A stretch of 64,000 nucleotides of DNA from Trinickia violacea (GTDB lineage Bacteria > Pseudomonadota > Gammaproteobacteria > Burkholderiales > Burkholderiaceae). The position numbers and the translations under genes are program-made. This document shows positions 15,231-23,726 of this stretch, piece after piece. Where the stretch lies: NCBI RefSeq assembly GCF_005280735.1, contig NZ_CP040077.1, forward strand, positions 2,604,001 to 2,668,000. The letters are read 5' to 3'. The notes beneath the pieces are model-generated. The model was given only the letters and a program-made list of their open reading frames with translations. It was not told where the DNA came from and did not search any database. Position 1 is the stretch's first letter. Each line of letters starts with the position of its first letter.

Positions 15231-16244
15231 TCATGCGCCCAGCGCCGCCGCAGGGAGCGCGGCCGGGTCGCAGGTCACCTCGACCGCGACGAGCGACACC
15301 CGCGCATACCCTTCGCAGCGGATCTCCAGCGACAACGTCGAGGTCTCCGGATGCACGTCTCCTTGATCGACGCTCCAGGTCTCGTCGAACGCTCCCTGCT
15401 TCACCTCGGCCTTCAGCACCTCGCGCGCCATATGTTTGCGCTGCGCGGGATCCCAGCCGCCGATCAGCAGTTCGACGTGGAGCCGCTTGTGGTTTTCCTC
15501 GCCGGCCACGCGCAGGCGCAGCACCCGCGTCACGCCCGGCGGCAGCGCGATGGCCATGCTGCCCGCCGCGCCGCGCAGATTGGGCTGCCCGTCCAGCTCG
15601 CGATGCGCGCGCGCCTCGGTCGGGCCGACGCGAAACGGCGGCGGCGGTTCGTCCTTGTCCGGCGGAATCGGCATCGGCCTGAACGGCATCCTGAGCCAGC
15701 CGATGCGCAGGTGCGTATCGAGCGCTGCCGCGCTCACCGAACCCGGCATGATCGGCGTCTTCAGGTGGCGGCGATTGGCGAAGCTGATCGCGTCGCGGCC
15801 GAGCTGCCCCTTGTCGTTCAGTTGCACCGATGCGAGCACGACCGCGGCCTCGGCGACGCCGACCGATGCGGCCAGCACGCCGTAGCAGTGGCGCACGCGC
15901 TGACCGGCTTCATCGCCGGCTTCGGCACCGCCCTCTTCCTCGTAGGCGAGGCTGATCGCCATCAGCGATTCCGCCGCTGCCGGCGCGAGACTTAGCTTCT
16001 CCTCATGCCGCAGCTCGATCTCGTGGCCGTGTCCGTCCACCGCGAAACCCGGACTGATCGCGATCGTCGTGTCGTCCACGCGGATCACCTCGAGCCCGCG
16101 CACGACACCCCAGCTGTGCAGATTCAGCGCGTGGCGATCGCGCGCATTCGAGTGGTAGCGCTGCTCGGCGATGAAGTCGTCCTCGAGCAGCAACTGGCCG
16201 TGGAAGTACCCCGGCTTCTTATGGAGTAGCTGTCTCTTTTGCAT
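15231..16244 (-). CDS. eCIS baseplate/fibre-region protein, function not recognised
   Basis: 337 residues, overlapping the preceding tail protein I gene by 26 bases. The N-terminus YFHGQLLLEDDFIAEQRYHS followed by NLHSWGVVRGLEV and ISPGFAVDGHGHEI is a pattern I recognise from proteins encoded next to eCIS and phage baseplates. The C-terminal half (LHVELLIGGWDPAQRK, then STLSLEIRCEGYARVSLVAV) is beta-rich. Position between tail protein I and the ATPase is where fibre or host-recognition parts occur in related loci. No collagen-like or adenovirus-type fibre repeats are seen, so a fibre role is uncertain. Confidence 0.6.
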   Translation of the reverse strand: MQKRQLLHKKPGYFHGQLLLEDDFIAEQRYHSNARDRHALNLHSWGVVRGLEVIRVDDTTIAISPGFAVDGHGHEIELRHEEKLSLAPAAAESLMAISLAYEEEGGAEAGDEAGQRVRHCYGVLAASVGVAEAAVVLASVQLNDKGQLGRDAISFANRRHLKTPIMPGSVSAAALDTHLRIGWLRMPFRPMPIPPDKDEPPPPFRVGPTEARAHRELDGQPNLRGAAGSMAIALPPGVTRVLRLRVAGEENHKRLHVELLIGGWDPAQRKHMAREVLKAEVKQGAFDETWSVDQGDVHPETSTLSLEIRCEGYARVSLVAVEVTCDPAALPAAALGA

Positions 16245-16875
16245 GGGTTGTGCCTCTTCTCAACACGAGGTCGTACACGGTGTGCGCGGGCTTCGCGAAG
16301 TCCACGACGGCACGCACCCGTTGCTCGAATACGTCCCACGGCTCATGCGCTTCGCCGGCGTCTTCGCGCAGCGCGATGTCGATGCTGAAGCGAAACGGCG
16401 CTTCGCGCACGAGCACCGAATCCTCGCCGAGCCGCGCACGGCCGATCGTGAAGCCGTGCAGCGGGTTCTCGTCGATGCGGATCTCGCCGATGCCTTCGAA
16501 GCACAGCCGCAACAGCGCCTTCAGGTATCGGCGCGTGCCGCGGCGGCCGTACAGCGGCACGATGCCCGCGATGATGATCCGCAGACGGTCGGCGGAAAAG
16601 AGCCGATACGGCTCGAACGCGACCCACTGCGCGAGCCACGGCAGGAAGCGGTCCGGCGTGCGCGCATGCGCATGGTCCGCCGCATCGAGTCCGAGCGGAG
16701 CAAACAGCGCGGGAATCGCGTCGATCTGCTGCGCGATCGCCGGCGCCTTGAGATCGTCGCTCGCGAACAGGATGTCCTCGAACGCCGCGAGGAGCGCGCG
16801 CAATTGCCCCGAGTCGTCCGCTGCGCGGTAGATCGCGGGCAGGCTGTGCAGCAGCCGGTCGCCCCGTGCGGTCAT
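16219..16875 (-). CDS. Baseplate wedge protein, P2 tail protein I-like
   Basis: 218 residues whose ATG overlaps the preceding stop. The sequence begins LLHSLPAIYRAADDSGQLR and contains DRFLPWLAQWVAFEPYRLFS and LYGRRGTRRYLKALLRL, matching the LPxIYR...FLPWLAxW...RGTxxGL pattern of phage tail protein I. In contractile tails this protein joins the J-like wedge proteins at the outer baseplate. The neighbours are J-like genes upstream and the fibre-region gene downstream. Confidence 0.8.
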   Translation of the reverse strand: MTARGDRLLHSLPAIYRAADDSGQLRALLAAFEDILFASDDLKAPAIAQQIDAIPALFAPLGLDAADHAHARTPDRFLPWLAQWVAFEPYRLFSADRLRIIIAGIVPLYGRRGTRRYLKALLRLCFEGIGEIRIDENPLHGFTIGRARLGEDSVLVREAPFRFSIDIALREDAGEAHEPWDVFEQRVRAVVDFAKPAHTVYDLVLRRGTTHAKETATP

Positions 16876-17948
16876 CTCGCCCTCCCGCGGCGGCCCGTTT
16901 CGCTGCGAACGGCCTGCTCGATTTCGCGCAGCCCGTCATGCGCGAGCCCGAGCCGCAGGCGTTCCCACGGCTTGAGCCGCACCGATGCGAGCACTCCCTC
17001 GCTGTCGCGGATCAGGCGTTCGCCGTCGTATGGCGACGCGCCGCCGATCCGCGTGTCCACGCCGATCGTCGCGCGTCTGCCCAGCTGTACGCCTACGCCG
17101 GCCTCGGCATGCGACAACGCAGCGCGCGCCGCACCCAGCTGCAGCACGGTGACGTCCTCGACATAGTCGACGCCCGGCAGGTCGTCGACGACGCGCGCGA
17201 CCTCGGTCAGATTGAGCGTCACGCCGAGCGCAGGCGCGGCGTCAGCGCCGTCGAAGCGCTGCCGCAACGCGGTCGCGATGCGCTCGGCGACAGCCGGCAA
17301 CGCGGCGCCCGGCCGCAGCGCGACGCTCAAGCCGAGCCCGACGTACAGGTCGTCCGGTGCGACGACATGCAGCCGCGTCGTCAACAGGCAGCGCGGCAGC
17401 AGATACCGTCGCACGTTCGTGCGCAGCCTCGCCGCGTCTCGCTCGGACAGGTCGTCGAGCGCAGCGACGATCACGCTGACGTGCCCGGGCTGGTGCCAAT
17501 CCGCGCCACGCTGCCGGCCGTCGGCGAGATCGGCGTCCACCACGCAGCGCGCGATGAAGCGCGTGTCCGCCGGAGCGTGCCGCCGCGCGGCGGCGAGCGC
17601 GAGCCCCTCGAAGTCGCTTGCGGTGATCGCGCAAGCGGGCTGCGCGAGCGCGGCCACCGCGCTGTCGAGCGCGCGCTGCAACGCGTCCGGTTCCGTGCTG
17701 TCAGTGCGGATCGCGTCATTGCGCGACGCGCCGTTGATCAGGCGCAGAAACTGCAGCTTCGCGGCCGGTGTGACGCGTCCGACGCGATAAAGCAGCAGGT
17801 CCGAAAAGTACGCGAGCAACTCGACTAGCGTCACACCCGGATCGGACGGGTTATGGTCGGTCCACTCCGGCGCATACACAGGCAGCAGCGCCAGTCCTTC
17901 GCGGACCAGATCGTCGAAATCGCGCTCGTCGGCCATGATGTCCGCCAT
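16872..17948 (-). CDS. Baseplate wedge protein, Afp12/gpJ-like
   Basis: 358 residues (MADIMADERDFDDLV). Early on it carries LLPVYAPEWTDHNPSDPGVT and LVELLAYFSDLLLYRV, the signature start of eCIS baseplate J-like proteins. The C-terminal part (TNVRRYLLPRCLLTTRLHVV and TEVARVVDDLPGVDYVEDV) is the gpJ-type beta domain. Compared with the usual larger Afp12 it is short and lacks the central insert. The start at 17948 lies five bases after the stop of the larger wedge gene. Together they would form the wedge heterodimer around the spike. Confidence 0.82.
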   Translation of the reverse strand: MADIMADERDFDDLVREGLALLPVYAPEWTDHNPSDPGVTLVELLAYFSDLLLYRVGRVTPAAKLQFLRLINGASRNDAIRTDSTEPDALQRALDSAVAALAQPACAITASDFEGLALAAARRHAPADTRFIARCVVDADLADGRQRGADWHQPGHVSVIVAALDDLSERDAARLRTNVRRYLLPRCLLTTRLHVVAPDDLYVGLGLSVALRPGAALPAVAERIATALRQRFDGADAAPALGVTLNLTEVARVVDDLPGVDYVEDVTVLQLGAARAALSHAEAGVGVQLGRRATIGVDTRIGGASPYDGERLIRDSEGVLASVRLKPWERLRLGLAHDGLREIEQAVRSETGRRGRAR

Positions 17949-17953
17949 CGTCG

Positions 17954-20851
17954 TCACCCCGCGCACAACCGGTGGCAGCCCGCCGCAACGAGCAGACGCG
18001 CGGCGCCGGGCGCGTCCGCCCACGCTTCGTCGAAATGCAACCGCAGCGATTGCACATGATCGAGCCCGTCGACGCCGTCGAGCACCCGATAGCAATCGGA
18101 CGCGTGCGGGCGCTCGCCGAACGCCCACCCTCGCCCATCCGGCCCGCCGGCGAGCGGATGGAGGAAGCGGTTGAGAAGCGCTTCGCACTGCGCGATGACA
18201 CGCGCCGGGTGCGCGTCCGGACTGATCGCGAGCGCCGCGCTCACGCTCACGCACAGATAGCTCGGTCCGAACAGGACCAGCTCGACCCCGGCCGGGCGGC
18301 GCGGCTCGAGGTACTGCCTGACGTTGCGCAGCAGCGCGGCGGACGGCTGCGGCTGCGGCGCATCGCTGCGCGGCACGATGGAGATGCCGACGACGTTCGG
18401 CGGCGGCCCCGCCGGCTCGCTCAGGTTCAGCTCGGCCGCGCCGACGGCGGCCGCACGTGCGACGTCGGGCGACGCTCGCAGCGCGAGCGCCGCGTAGTCG
18501 TCGATGCATACCGCGCGGTCGCGGTGCCTCAGCCACGCCAGCGCCGCGCCGCGCACGGCGTGCGCGTCCTGTGCGTCCTGGCCGCCGCTGGCGGCGTCGA
18601 CGTTCGTGACCGACTCGACATACGGAATCGTCGTGCGCAACTGCTTGACGGTCTGTGCCGCGCAGTTGCCACGCGCGCCGCCGCCCGACGCATAGCTGAT
18701 GCGGATGTTGTTGCCTCCGGCAGGCGGGATCCGTCCGCGCCGGCCGTCGCCGAACACGACGGCCCCGTTCAGCCGGTCCACGACGACATGCGGCGAGTCC
18801 GGCGCCGAGCCGTCGAAGTCCGCGACGCACTGCCACCGCACCCAGGCGGCGCCGTCCGCAGCCGGACCTTCGCGCACTTCGAGCTCCATGTCGCCGATCA
18901 ACGGACTACGCGCCACGTGAAACCGCTGCGCCGCCCGGCCAGTGCTCGAGCCGAGCAGCTCGCGCTCGTACCGCGCGGTCTGCACCGCGGGCACCGCGTT
19001 CAGCACGATGCGGCCGATGTCTGGCATGGCCGTCGCGCGCGTGCCGTCCGGATCGAGCAGCAGACGCAGCCACCACAGCTTGCCGTCGGGATCCGCAACC
19101 GCATCGCGCCATGGCGCGAGATCGTCGCCGACGCTGACGGTGACGAAGCCGGATTCGCGCAGCCCTCCCGTTCGATCGAGCGCGCTGCAGTCGACCCAGC
19201 CAGTCGCGCCGCGCACCTGCCAGCGAGCAGGCGGCGTATCAGGCGCAGCCTCGCGCAACACGGGCGGTGCATCGCCCGGGTTCACGCCGACGTAGAAACT
19301 GAGCGAATGTCCCGCCAGCTCGTCGCGTGCGGCCTGCACGCCGAGGCACAGTGCCTGGCCTCGCACGTCGAGCGCGTAAAATGCGCAGAACGGCGCGCGC
19401 TGCTGCGAGTCCGTCGTTTTCCTGACCTCCCTCTGCTCGAGACCGTTATCGACAATCAGACGCTCCGGTTCGTCGGGGCCTCGCGTGATCGACACGGCGA
19501 TGGCCACGCTGGCAATCGCAGGCGCGGCAGGACGGATCGCCACGCCCGCGCCGCCGGGCGCGTCGCCCGCGCTGTAGCTACCCGATACGAAGCGCGCACG
19601 TATCCAGCCTGCCGTCACGTTGCCGACCATCGCCGGCGCGGCCGCCATAGGCACGGAGAAGGCGAGCGTGCCGCTAAGCGTGCACGCGTCGGTCCCATCG
19701 ATGACGGCGAGCGGAACCCAGCCCGCCGCGGTATGGATATCCCATTGCGTGCGCGGGCTGCCGTCGCGGCTCACAGGAGCGATCGGAGTGGCATCCGGGT
19801 CCGCGTCCGCCGGATTGCACAACACGATGTGCAATTCGATGCGCGCGCCGGCGAGCGCGAAGTGCTGCGACGCGAGATAGAACACGTCGCCGAAATGCGG
19901 CCGCTCGCCGAACGGGAAAAACTCCCGCGTCACGTCGAGCGGCACGCGGCCGAATAGCGCGGCCTGTGGCGGAACCGCCGCGCTCGCGTGCTGCGTCGAC
20001 ACATGCAGCCGCCGAATCGTCACGCCAGGCGCCGGAGCCAGCGCCGCGTCGGTTGCCGGCGCCGCACGCAGGCGAGCCGTCAGCCAGCAGCATTCGATTC
20101 CGCGCAACACCGTTTGCGGCCATGCGGAACACGCGCCGAACGCAAGCTCGCCGCTGCGCGTCAAGCCCTGCGTCGTATCGCGCAGCGGCGCGAGCGGCAC
20201 AAAGCCGCCGGGGCTCGCGATGCCCCATTCGATCGCCGGCCCCTTGGGGCACGCGAAGCGGTCGTCGATCTCGACCGTCAACTGCACACCCGCGAGACAA
20301 GACGGCTCGCCGAAACGGCGATCCCCGATATGCATTGCCCGGGTGAACGGCACCGCGTCAGCGAAGAGTCCGGCGCTCGCCGCGCGGCTGTCCTGCAGGA
20401 TCGCGGCCGCATCAGCGACGACTTGGCGGCGGCCATCCACCGCCATCGCGCGAGTCAGCTCCGCTCGCAACACTTGCAGGTCGCGGGTCGTCTGAAACAC
20501 CGCGAGCGCCCCGCCGCCGGCCGCCGCGGCGACCTCGGTACGGCGCGGCACGACGGGCGCCTCGCGGACCGCCGGTGCGCGCACCGCCTTGAACGCGAGC
20601 GACACCGTCGCCGGCACGGGCGGCACCGGCGACGGGCGCAGCAGCGACACGAAGGCGGCGAGATGCGCGTCCGGCACGCGGTTCAGCCCGGCAACCAGGA
20701 GTTGGCAATAGTGCGTCAGCACCGCTTCGAGCGCGCACCGGAGCGGGTCGGAACGGTCCGCGCCCGGCGCGAGCGAGCGCGTCACGACGGCGGACACTTC
20801 CGCCGCTGTCCATGCCGTCCTGCTGAACACCGGTACGCGATCGGAATTCAT
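17954..20851 (-). CDS. Large baseplate wedge protein, Afp11-like
   Basis: 965 residues starting in an ATGA overlap with the gp25-like gene. The N-terminal 350 residues are divergent. The middle contains several carbohydrate-module-like beta segments (GWVPLAVIDGTDACTLSG; GWVDCSALDRTGGLRESGF). The C-terminal third has the J-like baseplate core VFGDGRRGRIPPAGGNNIRIS, YASGGGARGNC and VRQYLEPRRPAGVELVLFGP. The GDGxxGxxPPxG motif is the marker of Afp11/gpJ proteins. It is the main wedge of the baseplate. Between 17954 and 20851 no other gene is supported; long antisense frames there are GC-driven. Confidence 0.85.
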   Translation of the reverse strand: MNSDRVPVFSRTAWTAAEVSAVVTRSLAPGADRSDPLRCALEAVLTHYCQLLVAGLNRVPDAHLAAFVSLLRPSPVPPVPATVSLAFKAVRAPAVREAPVVPRRTEVAAAAGGGALAVFQTTRDLQVLRAELTRAMAVDGRRQVVADAAAILQDSRAASAGLFADAVPFTRAMHIGDRRFGEPSCLAGVQLTVEIDDRFACPKGPAIEWGIASPGGFVPLAPLRDTTQGLTRSGELAFGACSAWPQTVLRGIECCWLTARLRAAPATDAALAPAPGVTIRRLHVSTQHASAAVPPQAALFGRVPLDVTREFFPFGERPHFGDVFYLASQHFALAGARIELHIVLCNPADADPDATPIAPVSRDGSPRTQWDIHTAAGWVPLAVIDGTDACTLSGTLAFSVPMAAAPAMVGNVTAGWIRARFVSGSYSAGDAPGGAGVAIRPAAPAIASVAIAVSITRGPDEPERLIVDNGLEQREVRKTTDSQQRAPFCAFYALDVRGQALCLGVQAARDELAGHSLSFYVGVNPGDAPPVLREAAPDTPPARWQVRGATGWVDCSALDRTGGLRESGFVTVSVGDDLAPWRDAVADPDGKLWWLRLLLDPDGTRATAMPDIGRIVLNAVPAVQTARYERELLGSSTGRAAQRFHVARSPLIGDMELEVREGPAADGAAWVRWQCVADFDGSAPDSPHVVVDRLNGAVVFGDGRRGRIPPAGGNNIRISYASGGGARGNCAAQTVKQLRTTIPYVESVTNVDAASGGQDAQDAHAVRGAALAWLRHRDRAVCIDDYAALALRASPDVARAAAVGAAELNLSEPAGPPPNVVGISIVPRSDAPQPQPSAALLRNVRQYLEPRRPAGVELVLFGPSYLCVSVSAALAISPDAHPARVIAQCEALLNRFLHPLAGGPDGRGWAFGERPHASDCYRVLDGVDGLDHVQSLRLHFDEAWADAPGAARLLVAAGCHRLCAG

Positions 20852-21261
20852 ACGAGCGGCCTGTCGAGATAGAACGGATACACGAGGTTGAAACGGCTGT
20901 CGGTCAGACGCACGCGGTAGTCGATATCGATCAGCAGCTGTTCGCCGTGCTCACCCGCGCTTGCCGCCTCCACGCGCAGCACGTCGATGCGCGGCTCCCA
21001 CTCCTCGAGCGCCTCGCGCACGTGAAACGCGGCCATCGCGCGCGTCGCCGCGCTGTTCACCGCGAACACGAGCTCATGGAGTCCGCATCCGAAGGTCGGC
21101 CGCATCACGCGTTCGCCCTTGGCCGTCGACAGAATGATCACGATCGCCTGCCTCACGCTCTCCTCGTAGCGCGCGAGCGCGAAGCGCTCGCCGCCGGGTG
21201 CGCCTTCGTCGACCAGCTCGACAGGGAAACCCCATCCGACTCCCAGCACCTCTGCGGGCAT
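20848..21261 (-). CDS. gp25/GPW-type baseplate wedge protein (Afp9-like)
   Basis: 137 residues. ALARYEESVRQAIVIILSTA then GERVMRPTFGCGLHELVF is the gp25 signature (I...L.T..GER.M.P.FG..L.......N). In contractile tails gp25 seeds sheath assembly at the baseplate centre. It lies 49 bases after the spike gene and overlaps the start of the large wedge gene. Confidence 0.9.
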   Translation of the reverse strand: MPAEVLGVGWGFPVELVDEGAPGGERFALARYEESVRQAIVIILSTAKGERVMRPTFGCGLHELVFAVNSAATRAMAAFHVREALEEWEPRIDVLRVEAASAGEHGEQLLIDIDYRVRLTDSRFNLVYPFYLDRPLV

Positions 21262-21310
21262 CTCCGCTCCTCCTCTGCACTCGGCGGCCCTCGCGGCCCG
21301 GCCGCCTGTG

Positions 21311-21958
21311 TCAATTCAGGTTGATCAACGCCGCTTTCAGATTCATCTGCGCGGTGGCCGTCACCTCGACCGTCTCGGCCGCCTTGATCTGCACGCCGGC
21401 CTTCGAATCGATCTCGACACCGACGGCTTCGATCGACAGCTTGCCGGTCTGCGAGCGGATCGCGATATCGCCCTGCGCCTCGATTGATATCGTGTTGCCG
21501 GACGCCGTAATCACGATTCGGTTGTGCCCCGTCTTGTCCACGATCTCGATGCTTTCCTGCCCCGCGCGATCGCACAGCCGCACGACGTGGCCGCTACGCG
21601 ACTTGATGCTGCGGTTGTCGTTGTTGCCGTCCGCATTCGACTCGTGCGCGACGTCCTTGCCGTTCCACACCGAGCCGATCACGAACGGCTGCTCGACGCT
21701 GCCGTGCTCGAACGCGACCAGCACTTCATCGTCGACCTCCGGCAGGAAATAGGCACCGCGGCCGTTGCCCGCCATCACCGTCGCGACGCGGGCCCAGTTG
21801 CTCTCGTCGTCCCGGCTGAGCCACGGGAAGCGGACCTTCACGCGATGCATGCCATCAGGATCGCGGTTGTTGGTGACGACGCCGACCACCACGCCGTAAT
21901 AGCGGCCGTCCGCATCGGCGCGCGCGAGCAGACTGCGCAGCAGGTCGTCGTGCATCAT
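21311..21958 (-). CDS. Spike protein, gp5/gpV-like OB fold with beta-helix
   Basis: 215 residues. The first 90 (YYGVVVGVVTNNRDPDGMHR, VKVRFPWLSRDDESNWARV, GAYFLPEVDDEVLVAFEHG) are the OB-fold of VgrG/gpV spikes. The rest is a repetitive IEIVDKTGHNRIVITASG...TISIEAQGDIAIRSQTGKL pattern forming the beta-helical needle. It would trimerise, plug the hub and carry the PAAR-like tip, which here is encoded far away at 40582. The start overlaps the hub stop by four bases. It corresponds to the C-terminal half of Afp8; hub and spike are separate genes in this locus. Confidence 0.9.
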   Translation of the reverse strand: MMHDDLLRSLLARADADGRYYGVVVGVVTNNRDPDGMHRVKVRFPWLSRDDESNWARVATVMAGNGRGAYFLPEVDDEVLVAFEHGSVEQPFVIGSVWNGKDVAHESNADGNNDNRSIKSRSGHVVRLCDRAGQESIEIVDKTGHNRIVITASGNTISIEAQGDIAIRSQTGKLSIEAVGVEIDSKAGVQIKAAETVEVTATAQMNLKAALINLN

Positions 21959-23025
21959 GTCGCATTCCTCCTTGCCGCGAAGCGGGTCCGGTAACCCGTC
22001 GCGATCGAAAAGCTCTGCTCGGTCGCGCTCACGTAGTAGAGCCCGCTGAAGCGCTCGCCGAGCCCTTCGATCTTCACGACGATGCCGGCCCGCAGGTGCG
22101 GCTCGCCGATACAGACGCCGTCCGCGTGGATGTAGCCGAGCGCCATCTGCGCGAAACGCTGCTTCGCAACCAGATCGGCTTCCTCCTGGCTTTGCACCGG
22201 CATGCGCACCACCGTGCTGCCCGTGCTGCCGAAGATTCGCTGCACGCTCGCGGGGCCGGACGACTTGCCTTTCATCAGTGTGGGTTCGTCGCCGACGCCC
22301 GCGTGCGAGACGATCTCCTCTTTGCTCTTCGGGTTCCAGCCGCGCACGACGAGCGTCTGTACCTGACCCATCGTCGTCATCCGCGGACGGAACTCGAGCA
22401 ACTCGATTTCGCGTCTCAAGGTGAGCGTCTCGCTGTCCTTCACCTTGCGCGGCCGATAGATCAGCGCGTGGCCGTCGACGACCACTTCGTGGTCGATGCG
22501 AGCCGCGCGATTCAGCAGGAACTCCAGATCGGTCTGATTGTGTTGCAGCACATACGGCAGCACGACCTTCGTGTCTTCGACCTCGGGCCTGAGTCCCGCC
22601 CCGCCCGCGAGCTGTGCGGCGATATCGCTGTCCTTCACGTTCGTGTACGAGCGCGTCTTGCGCTCGCGCATCAACCGGTGCCGGCGGTCGTAGCCGCGCA
22701 CCGTGAGCGTCGGCGGCCCGCCCTCCGGAAACGTGGGCTCCAGCCCGGTGATCTCGCCGCTGAACAGGATGCGGCGGTTATCGCGGTAGCCCATTTCGAT
22801 CTCGACCGGATTGCCTTCGCGAAAGAGATCGTCGTCGATCCACTTGACCTTCATGTCCTCGGTGTTCACACAGGTGAGCGAGAACGTGAACATGCCCATC
22901 GCGTCGACGTCGTCGAGCACGACGATCGAGATCAGATCGGCGGCCGCGGCGGTCGGCAGTGCCGCGCCGTTGATCTTCAGCGCGAACTCGGGTGCGAGCG
23001 TGTCGAAATCGCTGCGTGCGTTCAT
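21955..23025 (-). CDS. Hub protein (late control D / gp27-like)
   Basis: 356 residues from MNARSDFDTL. Features of the gp27/VgrG hub domain are LVVLDDVDAMGMFTF-like early strands, WIDDDLFREGNPVEIEMGY, ILFSGEITGLEPTFPEG and the LQHNQTDLEFLLNRAARID segment common to late control D proteins. It forms the trimeric tube-diameter adaptor under the inner tube. The ATG overlaps the LysM protein stop by four bases, and its own stop overlaps the spike start. Confidence 0.88.
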   Translation of the reverse strand: MNARSDFDTLAPEFALKINGAALPTAAAADLISIVVLDDVDAMGMFTFSLTCVNTEDMKVKWIDDDLFREGNPVEIEMGYRDNRRILFSGEITGLEPTFPEGGPPTLTVRGYDRRHRLMRERKTRSYTNVKDSDIAAQLAGGAGLRPEVEDTKVVLPYVLQHNQTDLEFLLNRAARIDHEVVVDGHALIYRPRKVKDSETLTLRREIELLEFRPRMTTMGQVQTLVVRGWNPKSKEEIVSHAGVGDEPTLMKGKSSGPASVQRIFGSTGSTVVRMPVQSQEEADLVAKQRFAQMALGYIHADGVCIGEPHLRAGIVVKIEGLGERFSGLYYVSATEQSFSIATGYRTRFAARRNAT

Positions 23026-23726
23026 CGCGAGCCCGCCTTCGACGGTATGCGCAGCGCCGGCAATATCAGCGTCACGCCCGGTTGCAGCGCAAGCGGATCG
23101 TCGATGCCGTTCGCGTCGGCGATCCGGCGCCAGCAGCGCGGATCGCGATACTCGGTGGCGGCGATGCTGGCGAGCGTCTGGCCGCGCCTCACGGTCCACA
23201 TCTTCACGACGTCCGACGACATCAGGTTCTGCTTCTTCAGGTCGCTCTCATTGCTGCGCCATTGCGTGAACGTGCACTTGGCCGTGCCGCGCACGGGCGT
23301 GCCGTCGTCCATGAACATCGTGTACTGCTGGTCCAGCTGCTGCAGCACGCCCTGAAAAAAAATGCTCTGGCTGCCCCAGCTGATCCGGCATACCGGCGGC
23401 CGGTGCTTTTCGCTGCGTACGGTCGTCAGCTCGAGCAGCTTGCTCATGTACACCGTGAAGACGCTCTGCTTGCTGCCGGCAGGCCTCTCGTTGTCATAGG
23501 TGTCGAAGAACAGCTCGACGCTGAGCGTGGCCGGCTGCCCGCTCGTGTACTGCAGCTCCGGACTGTCGCGCTTGGACGCCTTCTGCTGCTGCCATTGCGC
23601 CTGCCTGGCGATGCTGAGGGTCTTCGGGTTGAACATCGCGACGATCCGGAATCGCTCGTCGGACTCGCTGAACTGCATTTGCTCGCCGGGCAGCTCGACG
23701 AGGATCACCATTTTGTTCAAGGCCAT
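23022..23726 (-). CDS. Tube initiator with C-terminal LysM domain (Afp7-like)
   Basis: 234 residues. The N-terminal domain (FRIVAMFNPKTLSIARQAQW, then SVELFFDTYD and GVLQQLDQQYTMF) matches the contractile injection system tube N-terminal domain. The last 60 residues (MWTVRRGQTLASIAATEYRD, IADANGIDDPLALQPGVTL) are a LysM module. Afp7-type proteins link hub and inner tube. The 10-base overlap with the preceding gene indicates coupled translation. Confidence 0.9.
   Translation of the reverse strand: MALNKMVILVELPGEQMQFSESDERFRIVAMFNPKTLSIARQAQWQQQKASKRDSPELQYTSGQPATLSVELFFDTYDNERPAGSKQSVFTVYMSKLLELTTVRSEKHRPPVCRISWGSQSIFFQGVLQQLDQQYTMFMDDGTPVRGTAKCTFTQWRSNESDLKKQNLMSSDVVKMWTVRRGQTLASIAATEYRDPRCWRRIADANGIDDPLALQPGVTLILPALRIPSKAGSR

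Noticed and set aside
17972..20872. Long plus-strand frames opposite the baseplate genes
   Set aside because: Low-information Arg/His-rich readings; baseplate motifs lie on the minus strand throughout.
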